DNA of 64,000 nucleotides from contig NZ_JAIZAP010000009.1 of NCBI RefSeq assembly GCF_020404745.1, positions 62,001-126,000 on the forward strand, read 5' to 3'. Source of the DNA: Aquibacillus saliphilus (lineage in GTDB: Bacteria > Bacillota > Bacilli > Bacillales > Amphibacillaceae). Made by a program: the position numbers and the translations under genes. The notes beneath the pieces were generated by a model. That model was not told the DNA's origin, did not search any database, and was given only the letters and a program-made list of their open reading frames with translations. Below, in pieces: positions 26,740-35,667 of the stretch. How positions within the stretch are numbered: the stretch's first letter is position 1; each line of letters starts with the position of its first letter.

Positions 26740-27831
26740 ATGAAGCGGTTTTTCTTTCGAGCTAGTTTCGTGCTACTTCTATTCGTACTAGCACAAATTA
26801 TCTCTGCCTGTGAGCAAAACGAGGCTGATAGTAGTAATGAACCATTGAGACATAATACCTATACGCCAGCTGACAATGGAACTGACGAGAAGACAATTAA
26901 AATCGGCTTTTCGATGGATACGTTACTCGAGGAACGCTGGTTGAAGGATCGGGATCTATTCAAAAAAGCGGTGGAAAAGCTTGGTGCAGAAGTGGAAATA
27001 CTAGCAGCAAATGGGGATGATGCCAAGCAAATTTGGCAAGCAGAAACGTTAATTAGTAATGGAATTGACCTGCTTGTTGTTACCCCACATAACGCTGAGT
27101 CAACGGCAGCAATCGTGAAAAAAGCGCACTCAGCAGGGATTAAGGTATTGTCTTATGATCGTTTAGTTAAAAATGCTGAAGTTGATATGTACGTTTCCTA
27201 TGACAATGAGAAAGTCGGAGAGCTACAAGCAAGGGCGATTACGAGCATAGTTCCAAGAGGTAACTATGTATATATTGGAGGCGCAGAAACCGATAATAAT
27301 GCACATTTGTTAAAAAAAGGTGTGTTTAAGGTGCTGCAGCCACTGATTGATAAAGAGGCTATTACTGTTGTATTTGACCAGTGGACAAAGGACTGGATGC
27401 CGGCAAATGCAAAAGCCAATATGGAAATGGCACTAAAAGCAAATAATAATCAAATTGATGCAGTTATTGCCGCCAATGATGCGACGGCAGGTGCTATTAT
27501 TCAGGTGCTTGAAGAACAAGGACTTGCCGGTAAAATCCCAGTTGCCGGGCAGGACGCTGAACTTGCAGCAGCCCAAAGAATTGTCGCCGGATTTCAGACG
27601 ATGACGGTTTATAAGCCAATTAATTTGTTAGCCGAAACAGCGGCAGAACTTGCTGTCAAACTTGCCAATGGGGAAGTTGTTACAAGCGACCAGAAAGTGA
27701 ATAACGGTATGATTGAAGTACCATCGATTCTCCTTACGCCAATTGCTGTTGATCAAACAAATTTAGACAAGACTATTATTCGAGACGGGTTCCATACCAA
27801 AGAAGAAGTCTATCAATCGAAAAAACACTAG
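26740..27831 (+). CDS. Sugar-binding lipoprotein (XylF-like) following sensing module 1
   Basis: This is a roughly 363-residue substrate-binding lipoprotein with lipobox IISAC and a XylF/ChvE-type binding fold. Features are KIGFSMDTLLEERWLKDR, LISNGIDLLVVTPHNAE, KVLSYDRLVKNAEVDMYVSY, YIGGAETDNNAHLLKKG and PVAGQDAELAAAQRIVAG. This pattern matches D-xylose-binding proteins. ATG 26740 is chosen because the upstream in-frame codon at 26716 would add a polar extension before the signal peptide; GGAGG/TGGAG precede the chosen start. It is a second binding protein beside the one at 28.4 kb, so the importer may use two receptors, or this one may deliver sugar to the sensor. Confidence 0.88.
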   Translation: MKRFFFRASFVLLLFVLAQIISACEQNEADSSNEPLRHNTYTPADNGTDEKTIKIGFSMDTLLEERWLKDRDLFKKAVEKLGAEVEILAANGDDAKQIWQAETLISNGIDLLVVTPHNAESTAAIVKKAHSAGIKVLSYDRLVKNAEVDMYVSYDNEKVGELQARAITSIVPRGNYVYIGGAETDNNAHLLKKGVFKVLQPLIDKEAITVVFDQWTKDWMPANAKANMEMALKANNNQIDAVIAANDATAGAIIQVLEEQGLAGKIPVAGQDAELAAAQRIVAGFQTMTVYKPINLLAETAAELAVKLANGEVVTSDQKVNNGMIEVPSILLTPIAVDQTNLDKTIIRDGFHTKEEVYQSKKH

Positions 27832-28316
27832 AGGGTTTTTTATTACGATCAATCGAGACAAAACTTTCTAGTGACTTTCTTCGATTGTTTGTAAGATGAG
27901 CGGTAAATCATCGCTAATTATAAAATGCTCGCTTTCTGCGGGGAACAGTCTAAGCCTCCAGAAATGAATTCAGACAATAGGACATTGAATCAATATCGAT
28001 ACATTCACATACACGAATGAAAATCGGTTTATATTCAAGAACTCGCATTTTCCCGATCTGGAAGGATTCTTTCCACTTTTTTAATACTTTTATTAAAATG
28101 AAATACTCCCAAGGCCAAGGTCATCATACCCAGCGTTAAAAACAGAGTCCCTTTCATTCCTCGCTCCAGCTCACTTACTTCTGTTATTGATGATGAAATA
28201 GCACCTATTCCTTTTAATCGTAATGATCGTATAACTCGTAACGTTTCTTTAGCTTAAACTTTTCAAGTTATTTTCAATGTTAAAAAATTACAGATGAATA
28301 ATAAAATATTACTATA
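27832..28316. other. Intergenic region with a short membrane-protein-like ORF on the minus strand
   Basis: There is no strong gene. On the minus strand an ATG at 28157 opens a 40-codon frame ending at 28035. It encodes one hydrophobic helix (GTLFLTLGMMTLALGVF) and a basic tail. The same frame is open ~80 bases further upstream, so it may be the remnant of a longer membrane protein. No clear terminator for the lipoprotein gene is seen beyond the T-run after its stop codon. Confidence 0.35.
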
Positions 28317-28330
28317 AGAAAGCGTTTTCA
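28317..28330. promoter_or_regulatory. cre-like site upstream of the monosaccharide ABC operon
   Basis: AGAAAGCGTTTTCA matches the cre consensus with one mismatch at position 1. It lies 70 bases before the binding-protein start, consistent with CcpA control. Confidence 0.6.
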
Positions 28331-28399
28331 TTACTTGGAATCGATGATATATTTGGCGTGGAAGTAAATAAAAAGATAATTTTGAAAGGGGTTAAGAAA

Positions 28400-29509
28400 T
28401 TGAGAAAAAGAATAAAATTTATTCCTGTTTTATTAGTTGCAATTATGGTTCTTATTGCTGCAGGTTGTAGTAGTGAAAGTGGAGGAAGTAACGATCTTAG
28501 TGTTGGTATCGTATTACCAACAAAAGATGAACAAAGATGGGTACAAGATGAAGAAAGATTTAAAGAGGCTATCGGAGAAACAGATTATACTACTGAAATT
28601 TTATTCAGCCAAGGATCTTCAGCTAAAGAAAAAGAGAATGTTGAAACCTTAATTAGTAAAGGAATTGATGTATTAATTATAACTCCTCAGGATGGTGACT
28701 CAGCAGCGGCAGCAGCAGATGCTGCTAAAGAAGAGGGTATTACTGTCATTTCTTACGACCGCTTAATTACTAATACAGATTCTGTTGATTACTATGTAAC
28801 ATTTGACAGTGTAGCAGTAGGTGCAGCTCAAGCACAATATTTAGTCGATAATTCAGAAGGATCTGGAATTCCATTATACTTATATGCTGGTGCAGCATCT
28901 GACAACAATGCTTACTTGTTCTTTGAAGGAGCATGGAATGTACTTCAGCCTAAAATTGCAGATGGCACATTTACCATTGCTAATTCAAGCGAAGCTGAAG
29001 CTCTACAAGATAAAGCAGAATTAACGCGTGAAGAAATGAGTGCAATCGTTAGTCAGCTTACTACTAGCTGGGATCCGAACGAAGCTAAGAATAAAGCTGA
29101 AACACACTTAACTGCAGCTGGGGATGACATGAAAGGTGATATAGCGATACTTGGACCAAATGATGACACGGCTCGTGCTATTGCCGATGTATTCTCACAA
29201 GACAGTTCGGTTACAAGCTATGTTATCTCAGGACAAGATGCAACGAAAGCTTCTATCCAGTACATCATCGATGGTAAACAATCGATGACAGTCTTTAAAG
29301 ATGTTCGTACGTTAGTAAAAGATGCTATGGGAATGGCAATCACAATCTTAGATGGAGATACACCTGATACAACTGGTTCTTACGACAACGGAGAAATTGA
29401 TGTACCAGCAATGCAATCAGATGTTATTAGTGTTGATAAGGACAACGTACAATCGGAAATTATTGACTCTGGATACTATGAAGCTAGTGAATTTACTGGA
29501 TTAGAATAA
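28400..29509 (+). CDS. Sugar-binding lipoprotein, ChvE/XylF-type
   Basis: This is a roughly 369-residue lipoprotein. A basic N-terminus and hydrophobic segment end in the lipobox LIAAGC. The binding fold shows SVGIVLPTKDEQRWVQDEER, LISKGIDVLIITPQDGDSAA, YDRLITNTDSVDYYVTFDSV, LYAGAASDNNAYLFFEGAW and VISGQDATKASIQYIIDGK. This is the pattern of multiple-monosaccharide (ChvE) or xylose receptors. TTG 28400 is preferred over 28358 because AAAGGGG lies before it and the signal peptide then starts MRKRIKF. It is followed by a stem-loop, then the ATPase and permease, so it should be made in excess over them. Confidence 0.92.
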   Translation: MRKRIKFIPVLLVAIMVLIAAGCSSESGGSNDLSVGIVLPTKDEQRWVQDEERFKEAIGETDYTTEILFSQGSSAKEKENVETLISKGIDVLIITPQDGDSAAAAADAAKEEGITVISYDRLITNTDSVDYYVTFDSVAVGAAQAQYLVDNSEGSGIPLYLYAGAASDNNAYLFFEGAWNVLQPKIADGTFTIANSSEAEALQDKAELTREEMSAIVSQLTTSWDPNEAKNKAETHLTAAGDDMKGDIAILGPNDDTARAIADVFSQDSSVTSYVISGQDATKASIQYIIDGKQSMTVFKDVRTLVKDAMGMAITILDGDTPDTTGSYDNGEIDVPAMQSDVISVDKDNVQSEIIDSGYYEASEFTGLE

Positions 29510-29524
29510 TAATTAATTTTAGGA

Positions 29525-29558
29525 ACGGAATAGTGATAATAATTTATCACTATTCCGT
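29525..29558 (+). terminator. Intercistronic stem-loop between binding protein and ATPase
   Basis: A perfect 14-bp stem (29525-29538 with 29545-29558) without a clear U-tract. Stem-loops at this position usually protect the upstream message or partly terminate, giving more binding protein than membrane subunits. Confidence 0.6.
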
Positions 29559-29591
29559 AATTGTTAAGTTGTCTGGTTAAGGAGGCATAAC

Positions 29592-31112
29592 ATGAGCGAT
29601 TATATTTTAGAGATGAACCAGATATCAAAAGAATTTACAGGTGTAAAGGCGCTCTCTAATGTCAATTTCAAAGTGGAAAGAGGAGAAATTCACTGTCTAG
29701 TAGGAGAAAATGGTGCCGGAAAGTCTACACTGATGAAGGTCCTTAGCGGCGTTTATCCTTATGGAAATTATGAAGGCGATATCGTATTTAATGGTAATGT
29801 ACAACAGTTTAACAAAATAAGTGATAGCGTCGATGCTGGTATCGCAATTATTTATCAAGAACTAGCGTTATTTCCAGATCTTGCAGTTTATGAAAATATA
29901 TTCATAGGTAACGAAATACAAAGTAATGGAATTTTAGACTGGAACGAAGCAATTGTTAAATCAAAGCAATTGCTCGAAAAAGTTAAACTAAAAGTAAATC
30001 CTGAAACATTAATCAATACTTTAGGAGTAGGTAAACAGCAATTAATTGAAATTGCCAAGGCATTGAGTAAAGAGGTAAAGCTACTCATTTTGGACGAGCC
30101 GACAGCTGCACTAAACGAAAATGATAGTGAGAATCTCTTGGAGTTGTTACGCGACTTAAAAGACCAAGGAATTACTTGCATTATGATTTCCCACAAGCTA
30201 AAAGAAGTAATTGCAATCGCAGATAAGGCGACGGTACTCCGAGATGGGGAAACGATTTGTACATTGGATGCATCTAAAGGAGAAATTAACGAAGCTGCAA
30301 TTATTAAAAATATGGTTGGACGGGAAATTGACGATGTTTATCCGAAAAGAGCTAAGAAAGAATTAGGTGAAACAATACTAGAAGTAAGTAACTGGTCCGC
30401 TTATGACCCAAATTTAGGGCGTCATGTAGCTAAAGATGTCAATCTTCACGTCAAGCAGGGAGAAATCGTCGGCTTAGCCGGCCTGATGGGTGCGGGGAGA
30501 ACAGAGCTTTCACAAAGTATTTTTGGAAATGCAAAAAATTATAAGTTACAAGGTGATTTGTTTGTGGATGGCATGCCTGCCAATTTTAAGCACACAAGTG
30601 ATGCCATTAAAGCTGGAATAGCCTACGTGACCGAAGACAGAAAAGGCAATGGTTTGTTTTTATTACAGGATATAAAAAATAATATTTCTGCTGGCAATTT
30701 AAAGGGTATTTCCTCCAAAGGAATAGTTAATGAAAACGAGGAGATTAAAGTCGCAGAAGAATATAGAACATCATTAGGTATTAAAACACCATCGATACAA
30801 CAACTGGTTGGTAATCTGAGTGGTGGTAATCAACAGAAGGTTTCATTAGGAAAATGGCTGTTTGTAAGTCCAAAGCTATTAATATTAGATGAACCAACTC
30901 GCGGTATTGATGTTGGTGCTAAATTCGAAATTTATAATGTCATGAATGAACTAATCGATAAAGGGATGAGCATTATTATGATTTCATCAGAACTTGGTGA
31001 GATTTTAGGAATGTGTGACCGCATTTATGTAATGGCAGAAAGTCAGATTAAAGGTGAGTTGTCAAAAGAGGAAGCCAATCAAGAAAATATTATGCAGCTT
31101 GCGACGCAATAG
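29592..31112 (+). CDS. Sugar ABC transporter ATP-binding protein with two ATPase domains
   Basis: This is a 506-residue tandem ATPase of the XylG/MglA/RbsA type. Domain 1 has Walker A GENGAGKST near residues 37-45, and LLILDEPTAALNEND as Walker B. Domain 2 has an altered Walker A (GLMGAGRTE), signature LSGGNQQKVSLGKWL and Walker B LLILDEPTRGIDVG. The altered second Walker A is normal for this family. GGAGG precedes the ATG. The length matches XylG/GguA. It works with the permease 12 bases downstream and the binding lipoproteins upstream. Confidence 0.95.
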   Translation: MSDYILEMNQISKEFTGVKALSNVNFKVERGEIHCLVGENGAGKSTLMKVLSGVYPYGNYEGDIVFNGNVQQFNKISDSVDAGIAIIYQELALFPDLAVYENIFIGNEIQSNGILDWNEAIVKSKQLLEKVKLKVNPETLINTLGVGKQQLIEIAKALSKEVKLLILDEPTAALNENDSENLLELLRDLKDQGITCIMISHKLKEVIAIADKATVLRDGETICTLDASKGEINEAAIIKNMVGREIDDVYPKRAKKELGETILEVSNWSAYDPNLGRHVAKDVNLHVKQGEIVGLAGLMGAGRTELSQSIFGNAKNYKLQGDLFVDGMPANFKHTSDAIKAGIAYVTEDRKGNGLFLLQDIKNNISAGNLKGISSKGIVNENEEIKVAEEYRTSLGIKTPSIQQLVGNLSGGNQQKVSLGKWLFVSPKLLILDEPTRGIDVGAKFEIYNVMNELIDKGMSIIMISSELGEILGMCDRIYVMAESQIKGELSKEEANQENIMQLATQ

Positions 31113-31124
31113 GAGGTAGAATAA

Positions 31125-32300
31125 ATGAATTTGTTAAATGAAGCGAAGAACGTAATTAAAACTAATATTCGTGATTATGGAATGTATATTGCCTTACTAA
31201 TCATCATGGTCACTTTTTCAATCCTGACAGATGGATTATTCATGTCTTCACGAAATATAAGTAATTTACTAGACTCAGCTGGTTATATTGCAGTACTCGC
31301 TGTCGGTGTTATGCTAGTTATTGTTATACGCCATATTGACTTATCGATTGGATTTCTGGCTGGTTTTCTTGGTGCGATTGCAGCAATCCTACTTATGCAA
31401 CTTGGATTACCAATCTATATTGTCATTCCAATTATTCTCATACTAGGGATCTTTGCCGGTTCCATCACAGGTTTTCTTGTAGCCAAAGTTGGAATCCCTG
31501 CCTTTGTTGCAACATTAGCAGGATGGCTTATCTACCGGGGAGCAATCCTATTAGCAACTGAAAAAACAGGAACAATAATTGTGGATAATGATGCTTTTAA
31601 TGCGATAGGTAACGGATATATTCCTTCGATCATGGAAGTCGGCGGATTACATTTGTTTTCTTTGATTGTCGGAGCGGTAGGAATTTTATTTTACGTTTAT
31701 AGTGCAATATCTACCAGAAAAAATAAAATCAAATATAACTTTGATGTAGTTTCAAAACAGATGTTTACTATTCAGTTAGTTTTTGTCTCAGCAATAATAG
31801 CCTATATTACTTGGCTATTAGCAGGTTATAATGGCATCTCTTGGACAGTTGTTATTATTCTTCTAGTTGTCATTGTTTATCATTTCGTTACAACAAAGAC
31901 AGTAATAGGAAGACATATTTATGCCGTCGGTAGTAACCCAGAAGCTGCGCACCTTAGTGGTATTAATGTCAGTAAAATAACGTTCCTTGTATTCGGTTCG
32001 ATGGGTATGCTATCTGCCTTGTCGGGGATTTTGTTTACAGCTCGTTTACAATCAGCCACCACAACTGCAGGTACCTTATTTGAGCTTGATGCTATCGCAG
32101 CTGCTTTTGTTGGTGGTGTATCCGCTGCAGGTGGAGTCGGTAAAGTAACAGGTGCTGTCATCGGTGCGATTGTTATGGCCACTCTAACAAACGGTATGAA
32201 CTTGATGGGGGTAGGAATTGCTCCTCAATATGTGATTCGTGGGGGCGTACTTGCTCTCGCAGTTATTTTTGATGTAATGACACGAAGACAAAGAGGATAA
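31125..32300 (+). CDS. Sugar ABC transporter permease (XylH/GguB-type)
   Basis: This is a 391-residue membrane protein with ten or more hydrophobic segments, matching XylH/GguB in length and longer than RbsC. Family features are VIVIRHIDLSIGFLAGFLGA, GIPAFVATLAGWLIYRGAIL, the coupling region GRHIYAVGSNPEAAHLSGIN and ELDAIAAAFVGGVSAAGGVG. AGGAGG precedes the ATG. It is the last gene of the importer operon and is followed by a strong hairpin. The substrate is probably a pentose such as xylose, judged from family and the upstream sensor, not proven. Confidence 0.94.
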   Translation: MNLLNEAKNVIKTNIRDYGMYIALLIIMVTFSILTDGLFMSSRNISNLLDSAGYIAVLAVGVMLVIVIRHIDLSIGFLAGFLGAIAAILLMQLGLPIYIVIPIILILGIFAGSITGFLVAKVGIPAFVATLAGWLIYRGAILLATEKTGTIIVDNDAFNAIGNGYIPSIMEVGGLHLFSLIVGAVGILFYVYSAISTRKNKIKYNFDVVSKQMFTIQLVFVSAIIAYITWLLAGYNGISWTVVIILLVVIVYHFVTTKTVIGRHIYAVGSNPEAAHLSGINVSKITFLVFGSMGMLSALSGILFTARLQSATTTAGTLFELDAIAAAFVGGVSAAGGVGKVTGAVIGAIVMATLTNGMNLMGVGIAPQYVIRGGVLALAVIFDVMTRRQRG

Positions 32301-32309
32301 GAATAAACA

Positions 32310-32351
32310 AAGCCGGTTGGTCTATTTGAACTCAAATGGATCAGCCGGCTT
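32310..32351 (+). terminator. Terminator after the sugar ABC operon
   Basis: A roughly 20-bp stem (from 32310 and from 32332-32351) with three G-T wobbles and a 2-nt loop region is followed by TATTTAC. It is strong as a hairpin, but the U-tract is weak. Confidence 0.7.
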
Positions 32352-32570
32352 ATTTACTAGTTGCTTGTTTTGGTCGGTATCCTATATCATATAGGAAGCA
32401 TCTCTTCTGTAGGTAATGTAATTCTTGTCTATACGAAAGATGGAATGTTTTTTCATGCCTATATTTCTTGTCAATGACAATACTCCAATCTACAGGCATT
32501 ACAGCTAATTAAGTAAAATAGGTGCGAAAGCTAATAATAAAATGATAGAAAGATGATGGAGGGATAGAAT

Positions 32571-33077
32571 TTGTTTGAGAAGTTTAGAAATAAAAAGAAG
32601 AATAATCTTGACCTAAATCAAGAAGAATTAGATATAGAAGAATTTGATATAGATGATTCAAAGGTAGAGGAGCTAAAATTTGAAGCTGAAAACATGGATG
32701 ATTCTAGAATTCAAGAACATGAAAAGTATTATTCTGAAGATGGGTTATGGAAAAAGATTCAAAAAATTTCTAAGAAGGCAGGATCAACAGCTGTATATAC
32801 CATTCTAATCCTTTATTACACAATGCTAAAGCCTGAGGTTCCATATAAGTTGAAAGCTACTATTGCCGGAGCTCTTGGTTATTTTATTCTACCTTTAGAT
32901 TTAATTCCAGATGTTGCTTTGGGTGCTGGCTTTATTGATGATTTAGCTGTACTTTCCGCAGCATTATATCAAATAGCAATGTATGTCGATGATGATATAA
33001 AAAAACAGGCGAAAGATAAGCTTATTGATTTGTTTGGTGAAGGTATAGATACATCTGGAATAGATGATACATTATAG
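32571..33077 (+). CDS. DUF1232 (YkvA-type) membrane-associated protein
   Basis: This 168-residue protein has an acidic N-terminal third, a hydrophobic segment near residues 72-88 (GSTAVYTILILYYTML) and the DUF1232 core LGYFILPLDLIPDVALGAGF, followed by DDLAVLSAALYQI. The DUF1232/YkvA family is widespread in Bacillota and of unknown function. The TTG start has GGAGGG upstream. It has its own terminator and no operon partner. Confidence 0.85.
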   Translation: MFEKFRNKKKNNLDLNQEELDIEEFDIDDSKVEELKFEAENMDDSRIQEHEKYYSEDGLWKKIQKISKKAGSTAVYTILILYYTMLKPEVPYKLKATIAGALGYFILPLDLIPDVALGAGFIDDLAVLSAALYQIAMYVDDDIKKQAKDKLIDLFGEGIDTSGIDDTL

Positions 33078-33096
33078 TTTTAGAAAAGTATTGATT

Positions 33097-33130
33097 AATC
33101 AGCCTGAAGAATAAATTTCTCAGGCTGATT
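33097..33130 (+). terminator. Terminator after the DUF1232 gene
   Basis: An 11-bp perfect stem (33097-33107 with 33120-33130) is followed by TTCATCTTTA. Confidence 0.75.
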
Positions 33131-33184
33131 TTCATCTTTATCTTCCTAAAGTTTAATTTGTCTCTTAAAAGCAGGGAATTGTGC

Positions 33185-33220
33185 CTTGTCCTCAGTATCT
33201 AAAAAGACAATTTCCGATTA
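33185..33220 (+). repeat. Dispersed repeat copy A (partner at 62323-62360)
   Basis: This block reads CTTGTCC, two variable bases, then AGTATCTAAAAAGACAATTT and CCGATTA. It recurs at 62323-62360 with an extra G. The distant copy forms a terminator hairpin, whereas this one lacks the matching right arm and ends at the CuA-lipoprotein gene. Confidence 0.7.
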
Positions 33221-33222
33221 GA

Positions 33223-33660
33223 TTAAGAAACAATTAAAGTACCAATCATTTTGTCATGACCTACCCCGCATACTAAGTTGCAATAGTACTGGAATTCACC
33301 TGATTCATCAACAACAAACTCAACGGTATTCCCACCGCTAACGTCTACATTAAACTCGTCAATACCTATACCATGTCCACCAGAACCATCCTCAAGTGTT
33401 AAAAGAATAGTATCTCCAACATTAGCTTTAATTTCTTTTATATCGAATTCAAAATTAGTGGCAGTTATTGTCACTTCTACCACTTCCCCTGTTGGTTCGA
33501 CTTCTTCTGAAACTACAGGTTCTTCACTTTCCTCTGGATTTTCTGGCTCTTCAGTTTCAGCTGAGGCTGGTTCATTTTCTACTTCTTCTTTTTCTGTACA
33601 AGCAGTTAAAACAAAAAACAGAAATGATAATGTTAACAATATGAAAAGTTTATTCTTCAA
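33223..33660 (-). CDS. Cupredoxin lipoprotein with CuA-type copper motif
   Basis: This is a 145-residue lipoprotein. A signal segment ends in the lipobox LTAC, followed by a Glu/Pro-rich linker to about residue 55 and then a cupredoxin domain. The metal ligands look like the dinuclear CuA centre of cytochrome oxidase subunit II: His96 (GGHGIG), then Cys127, Cys131, His135 and Met138 in YCNLVCGVGHDKM. It lacks the transmembrane hairpin of real subunit II, so it is a free electron carrier tethered outside the membrane. It is divergent from the quinoprotein lipoprotein gene 170 bases away, suggesting that it takes electrons from that enzyme or from quinol. Confidence 0.82.
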   Translation of the reverse strand: MKNKLFILLTLSFLFFVLTACTEKEEVENEPASAETEEPENPEESEEPVVSEEVEPTGEVVEVTITATNFEFDIKEIKANVGDTILLTLEDGSGGHGIGIDEFNVDVSGGNTVEFVVDESGEFQYYCNLVCGVGHDKMIGTLIVS

Positions 33661-33832
33661 ATTAATCTCCCCTTATAAGTAAATATAATATATATATGTA
33701 ATCAACTAGTTATTTAATTCTTTTATTGTAGTAAAAAATATATTAATTATTGTATAGTGTTCTATCATTAATAGTTGTTTGAAATAATATATATAAACGG
33801 AAAACAAAAATATATAAGGGAGGATTTTAATA

Positions 33833-35605
33833 ATGGGGGTTAAGTTAAAAATTGCTTTAATTCTTTTACTTAGTATTTTTTTCATAACAGCTTGTCAAAG
33901 TGATGAGCCGGAAACTAAACAGGAAGAAGCGGAAAACAAAGTCGAAGAAACCGAGACCGATACTGAAACTGAAATCGAAGAGACTGAACCAAAAACGGAA
34001 GAACCAGCTGAACCAACATATACTAACTGGACAACATTTGGATATGATTTAGGTTTAAATCGTCACGTTCCATTTGAGGAAATAACAGCAGAAAACGTAA
34101 GTGAACTTGGTTTAGTTTGGAGTAAAAATTTTAAAGAGATAAATGAGAACATTCCAAACGGTAACCAGAACTTTCCACTTGTTGTAGATGGAACCGCTTA
34201 CGTTACGACGAGCGGGAACTTTGTCTACGCATTTGATGCGCTGACAGGTGACGTTATTTGGGAATGGGAGCCACCAGCCGAAATTACTGAAACAACGGAG
34301 CGAATGGGTATGCCAACATCTAATCGAGGCGTTGCTATAGGAGAGGGAAAAGTATTCATGTTGACAGGTGATGTTGGCCTTGTTTCGATTGATCAAGAAA
34401 CAGGAGAAACTGTTGATTTCATTCACTTAAGCGACTATTACCCTAGCCTAACACCTGAAAATGGGTATTATGAAACAACTGCACCGATTTACTATGATGG
34501 CAAAGTGTTTGTTGGGTCATCAGGTGGAGATAATGGTGTGCGTGGTTTTGAAATGGCATTTAAATCAAGTGATTTAACACCTGCATGGGATGAGCCATTT
34601 TGGACAGTACCTCCAAAAGGAGAAAGTTGGTTAGCGAATGGTTTGTTCGGCGGAGGCGGCGCAGTATGGATGCCACCAAGTGTTGATGAAGAAACTGGTA
34701 TTGTTTATTTTTCAGCCGGTAATCCTGCACCTGATTTTTATGGGGAAAAGCGACCAGGAGCAAACCCAAATACAAATTCAGTTATAGCTGTTGAAGCAGA
34801 TACTGGTAAGTTAGTGTGGGTGAAACAACAAATGGCGCACGACTTATGGGATTACGATACAGCCGATAGTCCATCAATTGTTAAGGCTACAGTTGACGGT
34901 GAAGAAAGAAAATTAGTTATCGTAGGAACGAAGGCTTCGGAATGGTTTGCTTATGACGCGGCTACTGGAGAAGAAGTATATGGAAATGTATTGTTTGGTA
35001 AGAGTGATCATCCAACCCCAACAACAGAAGGCGTGCTTGTTTATCCTGGTATTTTGGGTGGGCAAAATTATGCACCGGATACATTTGATCCAGAATTAAA
35101 CTTAGTGTTAATTCCTGGTATCGAAGAGCCTAGTATCATAAAAGTAGCGGAGAATGAGGAAGAAGCACAAAATAACGATTTTTCTGAATTTTTCGGAGCA
35201 ATGGCGTTTGGAACATCATATGCACCAGCTCCTGAAGGTATTGAGGGATATGGAACAGTTACGGCAATCGATTTAAATGATGGAACAATTAAATATCAAA
35301 TCGAAACAAACGAAATAATGCGCGGTGGTTTAACAAGTACAACAACAGGTCTTACCTTCTTCGGAGAACTAAGCGGGAAAATAAAAGCAATTGAAACGGA
35401 GACTGGTGAGGTTGTTTGGGATTTTCAAACAACTGGTGACACTATTTCAGCAGCGCCATCGTTCTTTGAAAAAGATGGCAAGTCTTATATGATGATCACG
35501 TCAGCTGGAAGTCAGCCGCAAATCTTCTTGTTCGCATTAGGTGGAGATAAATCACAAGGTGAATCTGCTGAAGCCGACTCAGAAGACGCACACACTGGTG
35601 AATAA
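33833..35605 (+). CDS. PQQ-dependent dehydrogenase-like lipoprotein (eight-bladed propeller)
   Basis: This is a 590-residue exported protein with lipobox FITAC and an acidic Glu/Thr linker to about residue 60. A beta-propeller like quinoprotein alcohol dehydrogenases follows. Family text is WTTFGYDLGLNRHVPFEEIT, VGSSGGDNGVRGFEM, VYFSAGNPAPDFYG (the Asn-containing active-site region) and HDLWDYDT at residues 336-343 (the catalytic-Asp region). Repeated tryptophan-docking-type pieces such as DALTGDVIWEWE, EADTGKLVWVKQ and ETGEVVWDFQ mark the blades. Apart from the lipobox Cys21 no cysteine is present, so the vicinal Cys-Cys disulfide of classical enzymes is absent. No haem-binding CxxCH is seen, so an external acceptor is needed. 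PQQ use is inferred from the fold. Confidence 0.82.
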   Translation: MGVKLKIALILLLSIFFITACQSDEPETKQEEAENKVEETETDTETEIEETEPKTEEPAEPTYTNWTTFGYDLGLNRHVPFEEITAENVSELGLVWSKNFKEINENIPNGNQNFPLVVDGTAYVTTSGNFVYAFDALTGDVIWEWEPPAEITETTERMGMPTSNRGVAIGEGKVFMLTGDVGLVSIDQETGETVDFIHLSDYYPSLTPENGYYETTAPIYYDGKVFVGSSGGDNGVRGFEMAFKSSDLTPAWDEPFWTVPPKGESWLANGLFGGGGAVWMPPSVDEETGIVYFSAGNPAPDFYGEKRPGANPNTNSVIAVEADTGKLVWVKQQMAHDLWDYDTADSPSIVKATVDGEERKLVIVGTKASEWFAYDAATGEEVYGNVLFGKSDHPTPTTEGVLVYPGILGGQNYAPDTFDPELNLVLIPGIEEPSIIKVAENEEEAQNNDFSEFFGAMAFGTSYAPAPEGIEGYGTVTAIDLNDGTIKYQIETNEIMRGGLTSTTTGLTFFGELSGKIKAIETETGEVVWDFQTTGDTISAAPSFFEKDGKSYMMITSAGSQPQIFLFALGGDKSQGESAEADSEDAHTGE

Positions 35606-35615
35606 TTAAAAATTG

Positions 35616-35643
35616 AATAGGGCGAAGGAATCTTCGTCCTATT
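35616..35643 (+). terminator. Hairpin between quinoprotein and next lipoprotein gene
   Basis: A 12-bp stem (35616-35627 with 35632-35643, one G-T wobble) with a 4-nt loop and a T-run in the right arm. It could act as a terminator or attenuator, making expression of the third lipoprotein lower. Confidence 0.75.
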
Positions 35644-35667
35644 TTTAAATTGAAAAGGAGATTATAT

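Noticed and set aside
33223-33660. Cytochrome oxidase subunit II
   Set aside because: The CuA-like motif is present, but the transmembrane hairpin, usual length and other oxidase genes are missing, so it is called a free cupredoxin lipoprotein.
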